Of a DNA stretch of 14,035 nucleotides, positions 6,660 to 13,565 are shown piece by piece. Where the stretch lies: the NCBI GenBank assembly GCA_038209965.1, contig JBBQXF010000123.1, forward strand, positions 1 to 14,035. Reading direction: 5' to 3'. How positions within the stretch are numbered: position 1 is the stretch's first letter; every line of letters begins with the position of its first letter. This DNA comes from JALONO01 sp038209965. Its GTDB lineage: Bacteria > Bacteroidota > Bacteroidia > Cytophagales > Thermoflexibacteraceae. The notes below the pieces were generated by a model. It made no database searches, had not been told where the DNA came from, and saw only the letters and a program-made list of their open reading frames with translations. A program made the position numbers and the translations under genes.

Positions 6660-8231
6660 ATGAAGACCACCTGTATCGACTTCCGGCAAACTGGAAAGTT
6701 CTCTCCGCTTTTTAATCAGTATATTAGCCAACAGCCTGATTTGGCCCCGTTTTATGGCCTTTTTCCTCAGCCGGAAAACTTTTTAATCCAGATAGCCCAA
6801 AAGCAGGTTTTCACCACTTCCGCCCGCGAAACCTTGCACGGGGCACTTTGTCGCCAGTACGCCCATTTGCCCAACCCGCCCCAACTGGCGCTCGAGCTGC
6901 TGCTCCAGCCCAATACCTTTACCATTACTACGGGCCACCAGTTGAATGTTTTTACTGGCCCATTGTATTTTCACTACAAGATAATTACGGTAATCAATGC
7001 GGCCAAGCGCCTGCGCCGGCTTTACCCAGCTTATCATTTTATTCCGGTTTATTGGATGGCCAGTGAGGATCACGATGCGGAGGAAATCAGCTATTTTAAT
7101 TTGTTTGGCAAAAAATACCAATGGAATGCTGACCAGAAAGGGGCGGTGGGCCGTTTTGTGCCCCACTCGCTGGCCGAAGTGATCCGGCAAACGCCGGAGA
7201 TGGAAAGCCTCTTTGTGCGGGCCTACACTGAATGCGCCACCTTGACCGAAGCTACCCGGCTGATTGTAAATGAGTTATACGCTTCTGAAGGTTTGGTGGT
7301 CATTGATGGCGATGACCGGGAACTCAAGCGGGCCTTTGCCGGGGCCATGCGCGATGAATTGCTCCACCAGCCGAGTTTCCCGGCCATGAACGCGGCTTCG
7401 GCCCAGTTGGCCAGTCTGGGCCATGCAGCCCAAGTCCACCCCCGTGAAATCAACTTGTTTTACCTCCATGATCAATTGCGGGAGCGGATAATACGGGAAC
7501 AAAAGGGGCTGGAACCGGCTACTTACCAAGTGCTGAACACCAAACTCCAATTTTCTGAGGCAGAACTACTGGCCGAACTGGCCCAGTGGCCCGAGCGGTT
7601 CAGTCCCAACGTGGTGCTCCGCCCAGTTTACCAAGAAATGATTTTGCCCAATTTGGCCTACACGGGCGGGCCCGGGGAATTGGCCTACTGGCTGCAGTTG
7701 AAGCCGGTGTTTGAACATTTTGCCGTCCCTTACCCCATTTTGTTGCCCCGCAATTGCGCGCTGGTGCTGGGCCCGCAGGTAAGTGAGCGCATGGCCCAGC
7801 TTGGGTTGAGTATCCCTGACTTGTTCAGCGATCTGGCCCACCTCAAACGCACCCTTACCGAACAGCGAACGGGCGAAGTGCTAGAATTAACGGCCGAAAC
7901 ACAAGATTTAAATGATTTATTTGATCAGATAAGTGCCAAGGCCGAAAAGGCGGATCATTCATTGGTGGGGCTGGTGGCAGCCGAGAAACAAAAAGCCCTT
8001 CGTAGCGCGGCCAAAATTGAGAAGCGTATCCGCAAAGCCCAAGAGCAAAAAGCCCAAGTCGAGATCAACCAATTAACGGCCCTACTGGAGCGGATTTTCC
8101 CAGGCGGTGGCCTGCAAGAGCGATCTGATAATTACCTCAATTTTGCCCTCAACAACAAGCATTTTCTCCGTGAAGTAATGGCCGTGCTCAATCCGTTCGA
8201 CCTGCGCTTTTTTGTTCTCGAGAGCGAGTAG
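6660..8231 (+). CDS. bshC: BshC, putative cysteine-adding enzyme of bacillithiol synthesis
   Basis: 523 residues, close to the usual 530-540 for the family. Diagnostic segments are TITTGHQLNVFTGPLYFHYK (88-107), 'FIPVYWMASEDHDAEEI' (about 127-143) with the conserved SEDHD, and YTGGPGELAYWLQLK in the middle. The C-terminal part, at about 430-475, is a charged helical stretch rich in Lys, Glu, Ala and Gln, matching the coiled coil known in BshC. Known: BshA joins GlcNAc to malate, BshB deacetylates the product, and BshC is assigned the final cysteine addition that makes bacillithiol, a low-molecular-weight thiol in Firmicutes and many Bacteroidota. It acts in the cytoplasm. bshA and bshB are not in this window, which is usual for scattered bsh genes. 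It appears to be a single gene; a GC-rich stem just after it (8256-8279) lacks a T-run. Confidence 0.93.
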   Translation: MKTTCIDFRQTGKFSPLFNQYISQQPDLAPFYGLFPQPENFLIQIAQKQVFTTSARETLHGALCRQYAHLPNPPQLALELLLQPNTFTITTGHQLNVFTGPLYFHYKIITVINAAKRLRRLYPAYHFIPVYWMASEDHDAEEISYFNLFGKKYQWNADQKGAVGRFVPHSLAEVIRQTPEMESLFVRAYTECATLTEATRLIVNELYASEGLVVIDGDDRELKRAFAGAMRDELLHQPSFPAMNAASAQLASLGHAAQVHPREINLFYLHDQLRERIIREQKGLEPATYQVLNTKLQFSEAELLAELAQWPERFSPNVVLRPVYQEMILPNLAYTGGPGELAYWLQLKPVFEHFAVPYPILLPRNCALVLGPQVSERMAQLGLSIPDLFSDLAHLKRTLTEQRTGEVLELTAETQDLNDLFDQISAKAEKADHSLVGLVAAEKQKALRSAAKIEKRIRKAQEQKAQVEINQLTALLERIFPGGGLQERSDNYLNFALNNKHFLREVMAVLNPFDLRFFVLESE

Positions 8232-8325
8232 CCCTTGCCCAGCAATGTGGCAAACGCCCGGTAAAAAGGCGGGCCGGGCCGACTGGTTTCGGTAGGATGG
8301 TGAGTATACTTTAAAGGAGTCAAAT

Positions 8326-8372
8326 AAAAAAAAGCCCAAACCCACGAACGGTGAAACGCTCACTGGTTTGGG
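8326..8372 (-). terminator. Intrinsic terminator of the small lipoprotein gene
   Basis: On the minus strand, CCCAAACC (8372-8365) pairs with GGTTTGGG (8342-8335). Inside it is a smaller stem, GTGA/TCAC (8351-8354 with 8360-8363). The outer stem is followed by C and then eight Ts (8333-8326). It lies about 40 bases after the leftward lipoprotein's stop codon. It has no T-run on the plus strand, so it does not obviously serve bshC. Confidence 0.8.
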
Positions 8373-8411
8373 ATCGGGGACATTTTGCTGGCCCTTGACT
8401 TGAAAATCGGT

Positions 8412-8642
8412 CTATTTGGGGAACAACTTCGTCCGGATGGCCGTCACTCGCTCTTGGGTTTTGCCAGTTGCGTCGTCCTCATATTTATTGAGGGTTTGGC
8501 GGGCCGGGCCGCCCACGTCACCATAAATCCGGTCATCGGCCACATTGACGGGGCGAAGTTCGGCATTGTTGTGGCCATTGATCCCACAGCTAAAAAGCGA
8601 CAGGAGGAGAAAGAGGCTGAACAGATTTATTAACTTTTTCAT
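8412..8642 (-). CDS. Small lipoprotein, unknown function
   Basis: 76 residues from the ATG at 8642. An in-frame ATG at 8693 would add 17 polar residues before the signal and is less likely. Residues 1-18 (MKKLINLFSLFLLLSLFS) are a clear lipoprotein signal, with the lipobox LFSC placing the lipidated cysteine at 19. The mature part is about 58 residues, polar and mixed-charge, with no membrane segment and no further cysteine: it includes LRPVNVADDRIYGDVGGPAR and ends RTKLFPK. I do not recognise a family. Signs that it is a real gene are the lipobox, a candidate promoter upstream and a strong terminator just after it. It follows nth on the same strand, 188 bases away, so it is probably transcribed on its own. 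After Cys19 the residue is Gly, which does not itself predict which membrane it sits in. Confidence 0.75.
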   Translation of the reverse strand: MKKLINLFSLFLLLSLFSCGINGHNNAELRPVNVADDRIYGDVGGPARQTLNKYEDDATGKTQERVTAIRTKLFPK

Positions 8643-8690
8643 TGTATTGTCAATATTAAGGTCGGAAAGATTATCGCTGGATTCACTGTG

Positions 8691-8725
8691 CAAATTTAAA
8701 ACGAGAAATTGAAATTCGGGCCAAA
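8691..8725 (-). promoter_or_regulatory. Candidate promoter of the small lipoprotein gene
   Basis: On the minus strand TAAATTTG (8698-8691) matches the -7 consensus TAnnTTTG exactly, with TTTG (8725-8722) 23 bases upstream, the long end of the accepted spacing. Initiation near 8685 would leave a leader of about 43 bases and agrees with the start at 8642 rather than 8693. Confidence 0.42.
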
Positions 8726-8830
8726 AACAGGTTTGAGGCCAAGATTAAAGTGGTTTTGGGATAAGAACAGGTTCTATTGATTGCAAGCCTGCCAGTGGAT
8801 GTAGCAAACTTCCGTTGCATTGACCATTGC

Positions 8831-9487
8831 TCACGATTTCCCTGATTTTGGGGCAGGGGCGGTCAGTGGTACCCCAAATTTGGCACAGATGGGGCACTGC
8901 CCGGGTTGGTGGCCCCGGGCAGGGCAATATTGGCGGCCAAAGAAAATGATCTGGAGGTGGAGCTTGTTCCAAATGTTCTTGGGGAACAGTTTCTTCAAAT
9001 CGGCTTCCGTCTGTTCCACATTTTTGCCGCTGGTCAGGCCCCAGCGCTGGGCCAAGCGGTGGATGTGGGTATCGACCGGGAAAGCGGCGTGGCCAAACCA
9101 CTGCGACATCACCACCGAAGCGGTTTTGTGGCCCACGCAGGGCAAGCTTTCCAGGGCGGCAAAATCTTCGGGTACTTGGGCCTGGTACAGATTGATCAGA
9201 ATGTGCGAGAGATTGTAAATGGCCTGCGACTTGCGCGGTGAGAGCCCACAGGGTTTGATAATCTCGCGGATTTCTGCCACGGTCAACTCCACCATTTCGT
9301 GCGGGGTGTGGGCGCGGGCAAACAACAGCGGCGTAATTTTGTTCACGCGTTCATCGGTACACTGGGCCGACAGCAGCACCGCGATCAAGAGCGTATAGGC
9401 ATCAGAATGGGCCAGTGGGATGGGCGTTTCGGGGAACAGCCCCTCCAATATTTCGGTAATGGCCTTGGCTTTCTGTTTTTTGGTCAT
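8831..9487 (-). CDS. nth: Endonuclease III (DNA glycosylase/AP lyase)
   Basis: 218 residues, the normal length. LLIAVLLSAQCTDERVNKIT (33-52) is the family's N-terminal helix region. The helix-hairpin-helix reads LPCVGHKTASVV, with Lys121 as the catalytic lysine, and VDTHIHRLAQR carries the catalytic Asp139. Known: it removes oxidised pyrimidines and cuts the abasic site in base excision repair. Two oddities are visible. The hairpin's first glycine (usually LPGVG) is Cys117. The C-terminal iron-sulfur motif, normally C-x6-C-x2-C-x5-C, appears as C188-x9-C198-x2-C201 with no cysteine in the last 17 residues. I recall similar CPARGH-type ends in other Bacteroidota Nth proteins, so this may be lineage-normal rather than damage; other frames give no better C-terminus. 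It is probably active, since the catalytic residues are intact. It lies upstream of the lipoprotein gene on the same strand and divergent from the exported protein. Confidence 0.92.
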   Translation of the reverse strand: MTKKQKAKAITEILEGLFPETPIPLAHSDAYTLLIAVLLSAQCTDERVNKITPLLFARAHTPHEMVELTVAEIREIIKPCGLSPRKSQAIYNLSHILINLYQAQVPEDFAALESLPCVGHKTASVVMSQWFGHAAFPVDTHIHRLAQRWGLTSGKNVEQTEADLKKLFPKNIWNKLHLQIIFFGRQYCPARGHQPGQCPICAKFGVPLTAPAPKSGKS

Positions 9488-9640
9488 AGGATGGTCACAT
9501 CTGGGTTGGCGACTTTGGCAAGCCGGCGGCGCAATTTAAAGCAAGCTGGCTGGTTGGCCACCGACTGGGGCACGATATTTTCGGTAAGACTTTTGAATAC
9601 TAAAAAACATTCCCAATATTGTTTTTCAAAGATCCACCAT

Positions 9641-10213
9641 ATGACCACTCTTTTGCGCAAAATCGCTTGTTTGCCCTTGCTTTTACTGATTACCGCCTTT
9701 GGCCAAGAAGAGCCAAAATTGTCGAAGGTCAAATTGAACGACCATGTGTCGATCATGTTGCCCAAGGATTTTCGCGTTATGACCGACAGTGAAATTGCGG
9801 AGCGTTATTTTACTTACCGTAAACCAGTGGCGATGTACACCAACCCACTGGGCGAAGTGGACTTCGGCCTCAATGTCACGGCCACGCAATGGCAAGCCGA
9901 TGACTTGGAGATCCTCAAAAGTTTCTATAAATCCAGCATCAATAAAATGTACACCGAGGTCAAGTTTGAGCGCGAGGCCCTCGAGACCATCAACGGCAAA
10001 AAGTTCATCATCTTCGAATTCTCGGCCGTGGTTAGGCCAGATCAAAAGGAATCCTTACAAATGAAATCCCGCTCCTCTTACACCCATATTCAGTACACCG
10101 TTCACAATGAAAAAGTGTACGTGTTTAATTTCACCAGTCCCTATTCCTTGCGCTCAAAGTGGAAATCCACGGCCGAGAACATGATGAAGACAATTAAGAT
10201 TGGGGCAATCTGA
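9641..10213 (+). CDS. Exported protein of unknown function
   Basis: 190 residues from the ATG at 9641. The frame is open from 9299, but that upstream part is antisense to nth, and 9641 begins a clean signal peptide (MTTLLRKIACLPLLLLITAF, then GQEE). The likely cleavage is after AFG, so this is a soluble secreted or periplasmic protein, not a lipoprotein: Cys10 sits inside the hydrophobic stretch. The mature part has the pattern 'V.LNDHVSIMLPKDFRVM' near the start, a middle about 'NGKKFIIFEFSAVV' and an end about YVFNFTSPYSLRSKWKSTAE followed by MMKTIKI. This layout, one alpha-beta domain with a closing 'F....W....M..I.I' helix, resembles PsbP/DcrB-like exported domains, but that is a guess. 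A single gene or a loose pair with the thioredoxin gene, 105 bases downstream. Confidence 0.8.
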   Translation: MTTLLRKIACLPLLLLITAFGQEEPKLSKVKLNDHVSIMLPKDFRVMTDSEIAERYFTYRKPVAMYTNPLGEVDFGLNVTATQWQADDLEILKSFYKSSINKMYTEVKFEREALETINGKKFIIFEFSAVVRPDQKESLQMKSRSSYTHIQYTVHNEKVYVFNFTSPYSLRSKWKSTAENMMKTIKIGAI

Positions 10214-10225
10214 GCCATTGTCATT

Positions 10226-10255
10226 TTTGGCCTTATCCTTGCTGATTGTACTTTG
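10226..10255 (+). promoter_or_regulatory. Candidate promoter of the thioredoxin-like gene
   Basis: TTTG (10226-10229) lies exactly 19 bases before TACTTTG (10249-10255), which is one base short of the -7 consensus TAnnTTTG. Transcription starting near 10262 would exclude the in-frame ATG at 10253 and favour the start at 10319. Confidence 0.4.
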
Positions 10256-10318
10256 TGCACAGTTATTGATGTGTGTAACATTGTACACCCTGATATATTT
10301 CCAGCAAAAAGCGCAAAA

Positions 10319-10849
10319 ATGACTAAACACTTACATAACCAGCAAGCGAAGCCGCTCCCCGGAGTGTCAGCAAAATCTTTTGTTTCATTGGCTATTTTAT
10401 TGATTCTTATTTTGTCATCCATTGCCCGCAACACCAACTCTGCCACGGCCTATCCCCAGCATGTGCCGCACATTCAGTGGGCCGCTTTGGACAATGCCGC
10501 TGCCATTGCCGACCGGCAGGGCAAACCGTTGATGATCGAGGTCTACACCAATTGGTGCGGATGGTGCAAAAAAATGGAGGAAACTACTTTTTCCAATCCA
10601 GCCGTGATCCGATATGTAGGTGAAAATTTTGTGGCCCTGCGCATTGATGCCGAAAGTGACAAAAAAGTACTGTTTGAGGGGCGCGAAATGACTTGCCGTG
10701 AATTGGCCAATTCGGTACTCAAAATTAGCAATTATCCAAGTGTGGCCTACATCGAGAGAGGGCGAATATCAGTCATTCCCGGTTACCAAAAACCAGCCGA
10801 ACTGCAAACTTTTTTGGCTGGGTTTCTGGCCAGTTCAAACCCTCGCTGA
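10319..10849 (+). CDS. Membrane-anchored or exported thioredoxin-like protein
   Basis: 176 residues from the ATG at 10319; the in-frame ATG at 10253 lies in the candidate promoter and would add 22 residues of no recognised kind. A basic start (1-19) leads to a hydrophobic segment at about 20-36 (FVSLAILLILILSSIA), a signal anchor or uncleaved signal. The thioredoxin domain follows from about residue 52: IEVYTNWCGWCKKME holds the active-site CGWC at 80-83, and NYPSV carries the cis-proline (Pro140). The helix after CGWC reads 'ETTFSNPAVIRYVGENFVALRIDAES', typical of the thioredoxin_7/DsbD C-terminal type. Known: such proteins reduce or pass electrons to disulfides outside the cytoplasm. Inferred: periplasmic disulfide reduction. 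A further cysteine (126) is present. The substrate is unknown, and no dsbD or cytochrome maturation gene is visible nearby. Confidence 0.88.
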   Translation: MTKHLHNQQAKPLPGVSAKSFVSLAILLILILSSIARNTNSATAYPQHVPHIQWAALDNAAAIADRQGKPLMIEVYTNWCGWCKKMEETTFSNPAVIRYVGENFVALRIDAESDKKVLFEGREMTCRELANSVLKISNYPSVAYIERGRISVIPGYQKPAELQTFLAGFLASSNPR

Positions 10850-10960
10850 TCATCGGGGAATCCCAAATTGGCGGGTCTCCACTGCACAATCGCGGCCGCA
10901 TCGGCCAGTTGGACTCGGGTAGATTTGAGCTAGGATGTGATCGGAGTGAGCAATCACAAG

Positions 10961-11003
10961 AAATTGCCCTTTTGGTGGCCTAGACCACGAAAAGGGCAAT
11001 TTT
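10961..11003. terminator. Bidirectional intrinsic terminator
   Basis: AAATTGCCCTTTT (10961-10973) is perfectly complementary to AAAAGGGCAATTT (10990-11002). After a single mismatch, GTGG (10975-10978) pairs with CCAC (10985-10988) around a six-base loop. T-runs leave the stem on both strands. It lies between the ends of two convergent genes, the thioredoxin-like gene and the GLPGLI gene, and probably ends both transcripts. Confidence 0.85.
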
Positions 11004-11058
11004 AACTTGGCAGTGCCAGCCAAGGGCCAATATCCCCCAACCTCAAAATAAGTGGTGG

Positions 11059-11802
11059 TTAATTGCGGATGATGACCTGACCGCCTTGCCCACCCCCCAT
11101 GTTTTTGAACTGCTCTTTCATCGCCTCCCGAAATTCGGTGTCGTTCACTTTTTTGCCCGAGGTGGGCACTTTGATGTCATTCTTTTTCAGCGGCTTCAAC
11201 TGGATTTCCAGCGGAATAATGGCAATTTCGCCATCGTTGATATCTATGGCCAGCACCAGCCCGGGCAACCCATGAAATCGGTCCGGGCCAGTCGGGACAA
11301 ACACCGCGTCGGTGTACCACGCAGTAATGTTCTGGGGCCGGTTCCGTTCTTGGCCGGTCATGGTGGCTTTTTTGCAAGTGTAGCCCTTGATCTGCTTGGT
11401 TTCCTCACTGAATTTCCAAGGGAGTGCCCGCAGCGTGTCCGCAATCAGGTATTCCTTGCCCATTATCTCGCGCTGCTCGGTGCGGGCAGTATTGGCAAAG
11501 TTGAGGTGGGTCTTGCCTGCCCCGCCCATGCGCATCATCATGCCACCACCGCCACCACCACCGGCGGCGGCATCTTCCTCATCGTCCACGTAAGGTTGGT
11601 AGAGCGACTCATTGGCGGTGAAATACAACTCGTTTTTGACCGTCCTGAACTCGGGGATCTGGCTTTTCATGGCCTCGCGCTCCTTGGGCAGCATCTTGTG
11701 CATGTTGATCTTGGATTCATAAACGATGTGGCCCTCAGGCTGTTGAGCGGCAGCCCAGTGGGCCGCTAGCACTAATAAAAACGGACCGATTAAATTTTTC
11801 AT
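11059..11802 (-). CDS. GLPGLI family exported protein
   Basis: 247 residues with a signal peptide (about 1-19, ending AAAQ) and the family's name-giving motif, here HGLPGLVLAID (177-187). Other family features are the start 'GHIVYESKIN', 'DTLRALPWKFSEETKQIKGYTCKKAT' (about 122-147, with the usual single Cys143) and 'ITAWYTDAVFVPTGPDRF'. Known: GLPGLI (Porph_ging) proteins are secreted proteins of Bacteroidota with no assigned function. Odd feature: residues 77-95 are a low-complexity run, poly-Ala/Gly followed by Met-rich MMMRMGG, placed between an acidic DDEED and the rest, and the C-terminus is also Gly-rich (GGGQGGQ). The gene is divergent from the two-component operon and shares a 197-base intergenic region with it, which raises the possibility that the kinase controls it. 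Confidence 0.88.
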   Translation of the reverse strand: MKNLIGPFLLVLAAHWAAAQQPEGHIVYESKINMHKMLPKEREAMKSQIPEFRTVKNELYFTANESLYQPYVDDEEDAAAGGGGGGGMMMRMGGAGKTHLNFANTARTEQREIMGKEYLIADTLRALPWKFSEETKQIKGYTCKKATMTGQERNRPQNITAWYTDAVFVPTGPDRFHGLPGLVLAIDINDGEIAIIPLEIQLKPLKKNDIKVPTSGKKVNDTEFREAMKEQFKNMGGGQGGQVIIRN

Positions 11803-11846
11803 AAATTAAAGCATACATTTAGGTGGAGGGATTGGCCACTTGGGGG

Positions 11847-11864
11847 CCCAGTTAGCTAATTGGG
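11847..11864. promoter_or_regulatory. 18-bp near-perfect palindrome
   Basis: CCCAgTTAGCTAAtTGGG is symmetric at 16 of 18 positions, with the perfect core TTAGCTAA. It has no loop, so it looks more like a dimer-binding site than an RNA hairpin. It lies in the region between the divergent GLPGLI and kinase genes. Confidence 0.4.
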
Positions 11865-11896
11865 AAAACAGCCCCAACGCATTGATGGAAACAAAA

Positions 11897-11956
11897 GTAG
11901 GTTACCCAGCCCAAACCCTACGTTAAAGCAGCTAAACTTAGGGTTAACGTAGGTTA
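11897..11956. promoter_or_regulatory. Inverted and direct repeats upstream of the two-component operon
   Basis: CCTACGTTAA (11917-11926) and TTAACGTAGG (11944-11953) are perfect 10-base inverted repeats with centres 27 bases apart. The right arm extends into a direct repeat GGTTAA with a 10-base period (GGTTAA at 11942 and 11952). A further GTAGGTTA at 11897-11904 repeats the one at 11949-11956. Ten-base direct repeats are the form bound by OmpR-family regulators, and such a regulator is encoded just downstream, so autoregulation is plausible. This is inference from position and form. Confidence 0.5.
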
Positions 11957-11999
11957 ATGAAGGACGCGTGGGCCAACTAAAACCCGTTAATTTGTATCT

Positions 12000-13565
12000 A
12001 TGTCCAGACAACGCAAACATATTTTACCGGTGGCCCTCATTGCCAGTAGCATAGTCATGTTGCTGGTACTTCAGGTTTTTTGGTTGCAAAAAAACTACCA
12101 GGAGAAAACCTATCTGCTGCGGCGCGAAGCTGACAACCTGTTCCGGGCCACCATTGGCGAGTTGCAAGATTCATTGCTCAAGCAGTCGATCCGGCCCTTG
12201 CGGAGTGAGGCCGAGGCCCTGCTGCCTTTGCCAGTAGTGCGGCAAAAGCTCTACTTTAGTGGTAAGCGGGACAAATCATCTGACAAGTACGGCACTGGCC
12301 CTGAACAACTTACGCTAATACCTGATTCACTCGTTGTCGCTCCCGATTCGCTCAATTCCATCGCCCAAGTGCAGGTGATCGTGGCCTCGGCCCATTCCAA
12401 AGACTCGCTGGACAAGGTGCTGCGGGTGCTGGCCGCCGATATGCAGCGCCGGACCGGGTTCAAGAGTTTTCTCATCCGGCTCAACAACGACTCGCTGCGC
12501 GTGCACACGATCCGGGCCAAGTTTCAAAAAGGACTGGACAGCGTGGGGATCTATCTCCCGTTCACGGTGCAGTATGCCACCCCGTCCCTGAAAGCCAAAG
12601 ATCCTGGCTTTGTCGAGATGCAACAACCGGCCGAAGGCTTTATTGTGCCCCGGTTCATCCCACCATCACCCATTGGTGGCCACTTCGCCCTCTTCTCCAG
12701 CCCCTTGAAATATGTGCTCGGCAAGATGGTGCCCGAAATCCTGTTCTCCCTCCTCCTCACCCTGATCACTATGAGCGCGTTTTATGTGGTCTATCGCACC
12801 TTGCGCCAACAGCAGCGGTTGACCGACCTCAAAAATGAGTTTATCAGCAATGTGACCCACGAACTCAAAACCCCCGTGACCACCGTGGGCGTGGCCTTGG
12901 AAGCCTTGAGCAATTTCAACGGCTTGGCCAACCCCGAACTGACCCGCGAGTATTTGGCCATTTCCAAGCAAGAACTTCAACGATTGAGCTTGTTGGTGGA
13001 TAAAATCATGAAAACGGCGGTGTTCGAGCAGAAGGGCATTGCCCTCCAAATAGAGCGCATCGAGTTCCGGCACTTGGCTGACCGGGTGCTGTCTTCCATG
13101 AAATTGCAGTTTGAGCGGGTGGGGGCCGAAGTGGAGTTTTGTGAAAGCGGCGATGATTTCTACCTCTGTGGCGACTTGGTGCATTTGACCAATGTATTTT
13201 ATAATTTGCTGGAGAATGCCCTCAAATACACCGAGACAAATCCCAAAATAATCATTTCCTTAGAGGCGTTGACCGATCAACTGGTACTTTCCATTTGTGA
13301 CAATGGCATTGGCATCCCGGCCGAATACCATTCCAAAATATTTGAAAAGTTCTTCCGGGTGCCATCCGGCGATGTGCACAATCACAAAGGGTACGGGCTG
13401 GGCCTTAGCTATGTGGCGGGGGTGGTCAAGCAACATGGGGGCCATATCGGAGTGGAGAGCCAACTGGGAAAAGGTAGTTGTTTTAAAGTACATTTGCCGC
13501 GAAACCAAAAAAGCAACCCAACCAAGTCTGCCAAGATTGCGCCAGTAGGTTTGACCCAACTATGA
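12000..13565 (+). CDS. Sensor histidine kinase (RprX-like)
   Basis: 521 residues. First membrane segment at about 8-28, an extracytoplasmic sensing region at about 30-242 with no family I recognise, second membrane segment at about 244-265, then the kinase core. The dimerisation domain holds NEFISNVTHELKTP with the phosphorylated His287. The ATP-binding domain has the N box (LLENALKY, Asn406), the G1 box DNGIGIP (Asp434) and the G2 box YGLGLSY. Known: such kinases phosphorylate a partner regulator. Length and kinase core resemble RprX of Bacteroides. Its stop overlaps the regulator's start as ATGA (13562-13565), so the two are translated together and form a pair. The signal sensed cannot be predicted. 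It may also be controlled by the repeats at 11897-11956. Confidence 0.92.
   Translation: MSRQRKHILPVALIASSIVMLLVLQVFWLQKNYQEKTYLLRREADNLFRATIGELQDSLLKQSIRPLRSEAEALLPLPVVRQKLYFSGKRDKSSDKYGTGPEQLTLIPDSLVVAPDSLNSIAQVQVIVASAHSKDSLDKVLRVLAADMQRRTGFKSFLIRLNNDSLRVHTIRAKFQKGLDSVGIYLPFTVQYATPSLKAKDPGFVEMQQPAEGFIVPRFIPPSPIGGHFALFSSPLKYVLGKMVPEILFSLLLTLITMSAFYVVYRTLRQQQRLTDLKNEFISNVTHELKTPVTTVGVALEALSNFNGLANPELTREYLAISKQELQRLSLLVDKIMKTAVFEQKGIALQIERIEFRHLADRVLSSMKLQFERVGAEVEFCESGDDFYLCGDLVHLTNVFYNLLENALKYTETNPKIIISLEALTDQLVLSICDNGIGIPAEYHSKIFEKFFRVPSGDVHNHKGYGLGLSYVAGVVKQHGGHIGVESQLGKGSCFKVHLPRNQKSNPTKSAKIAPVGLTQL

Noticed and set aside
8256..8279. GC-rich stem after bshC (GCCCGG with CCGGGC)
   Set aside because: It can fold, but no T-run follows on either strand, so I do not call it an intrinsic terminator.
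9299..9640. Upstream extension of the exported protein's frame
   Set aside because: This stretch is antisense to nth for most of its length, and the signal peptide begins at 9641.
11086..11769. Open frame of 227 codons on the plus strand
   Set aside because: It is antisense to the GLPGLI gene, with a His/Gly/Phe-rich composition expected from reading its complement; no family features.
11988..11994. TAATTTG as a -7 element for the kinase gene
   Set aside because: It lacks a -33 partner at 19-23 bases and would start transcription at or after the kinase start codon.
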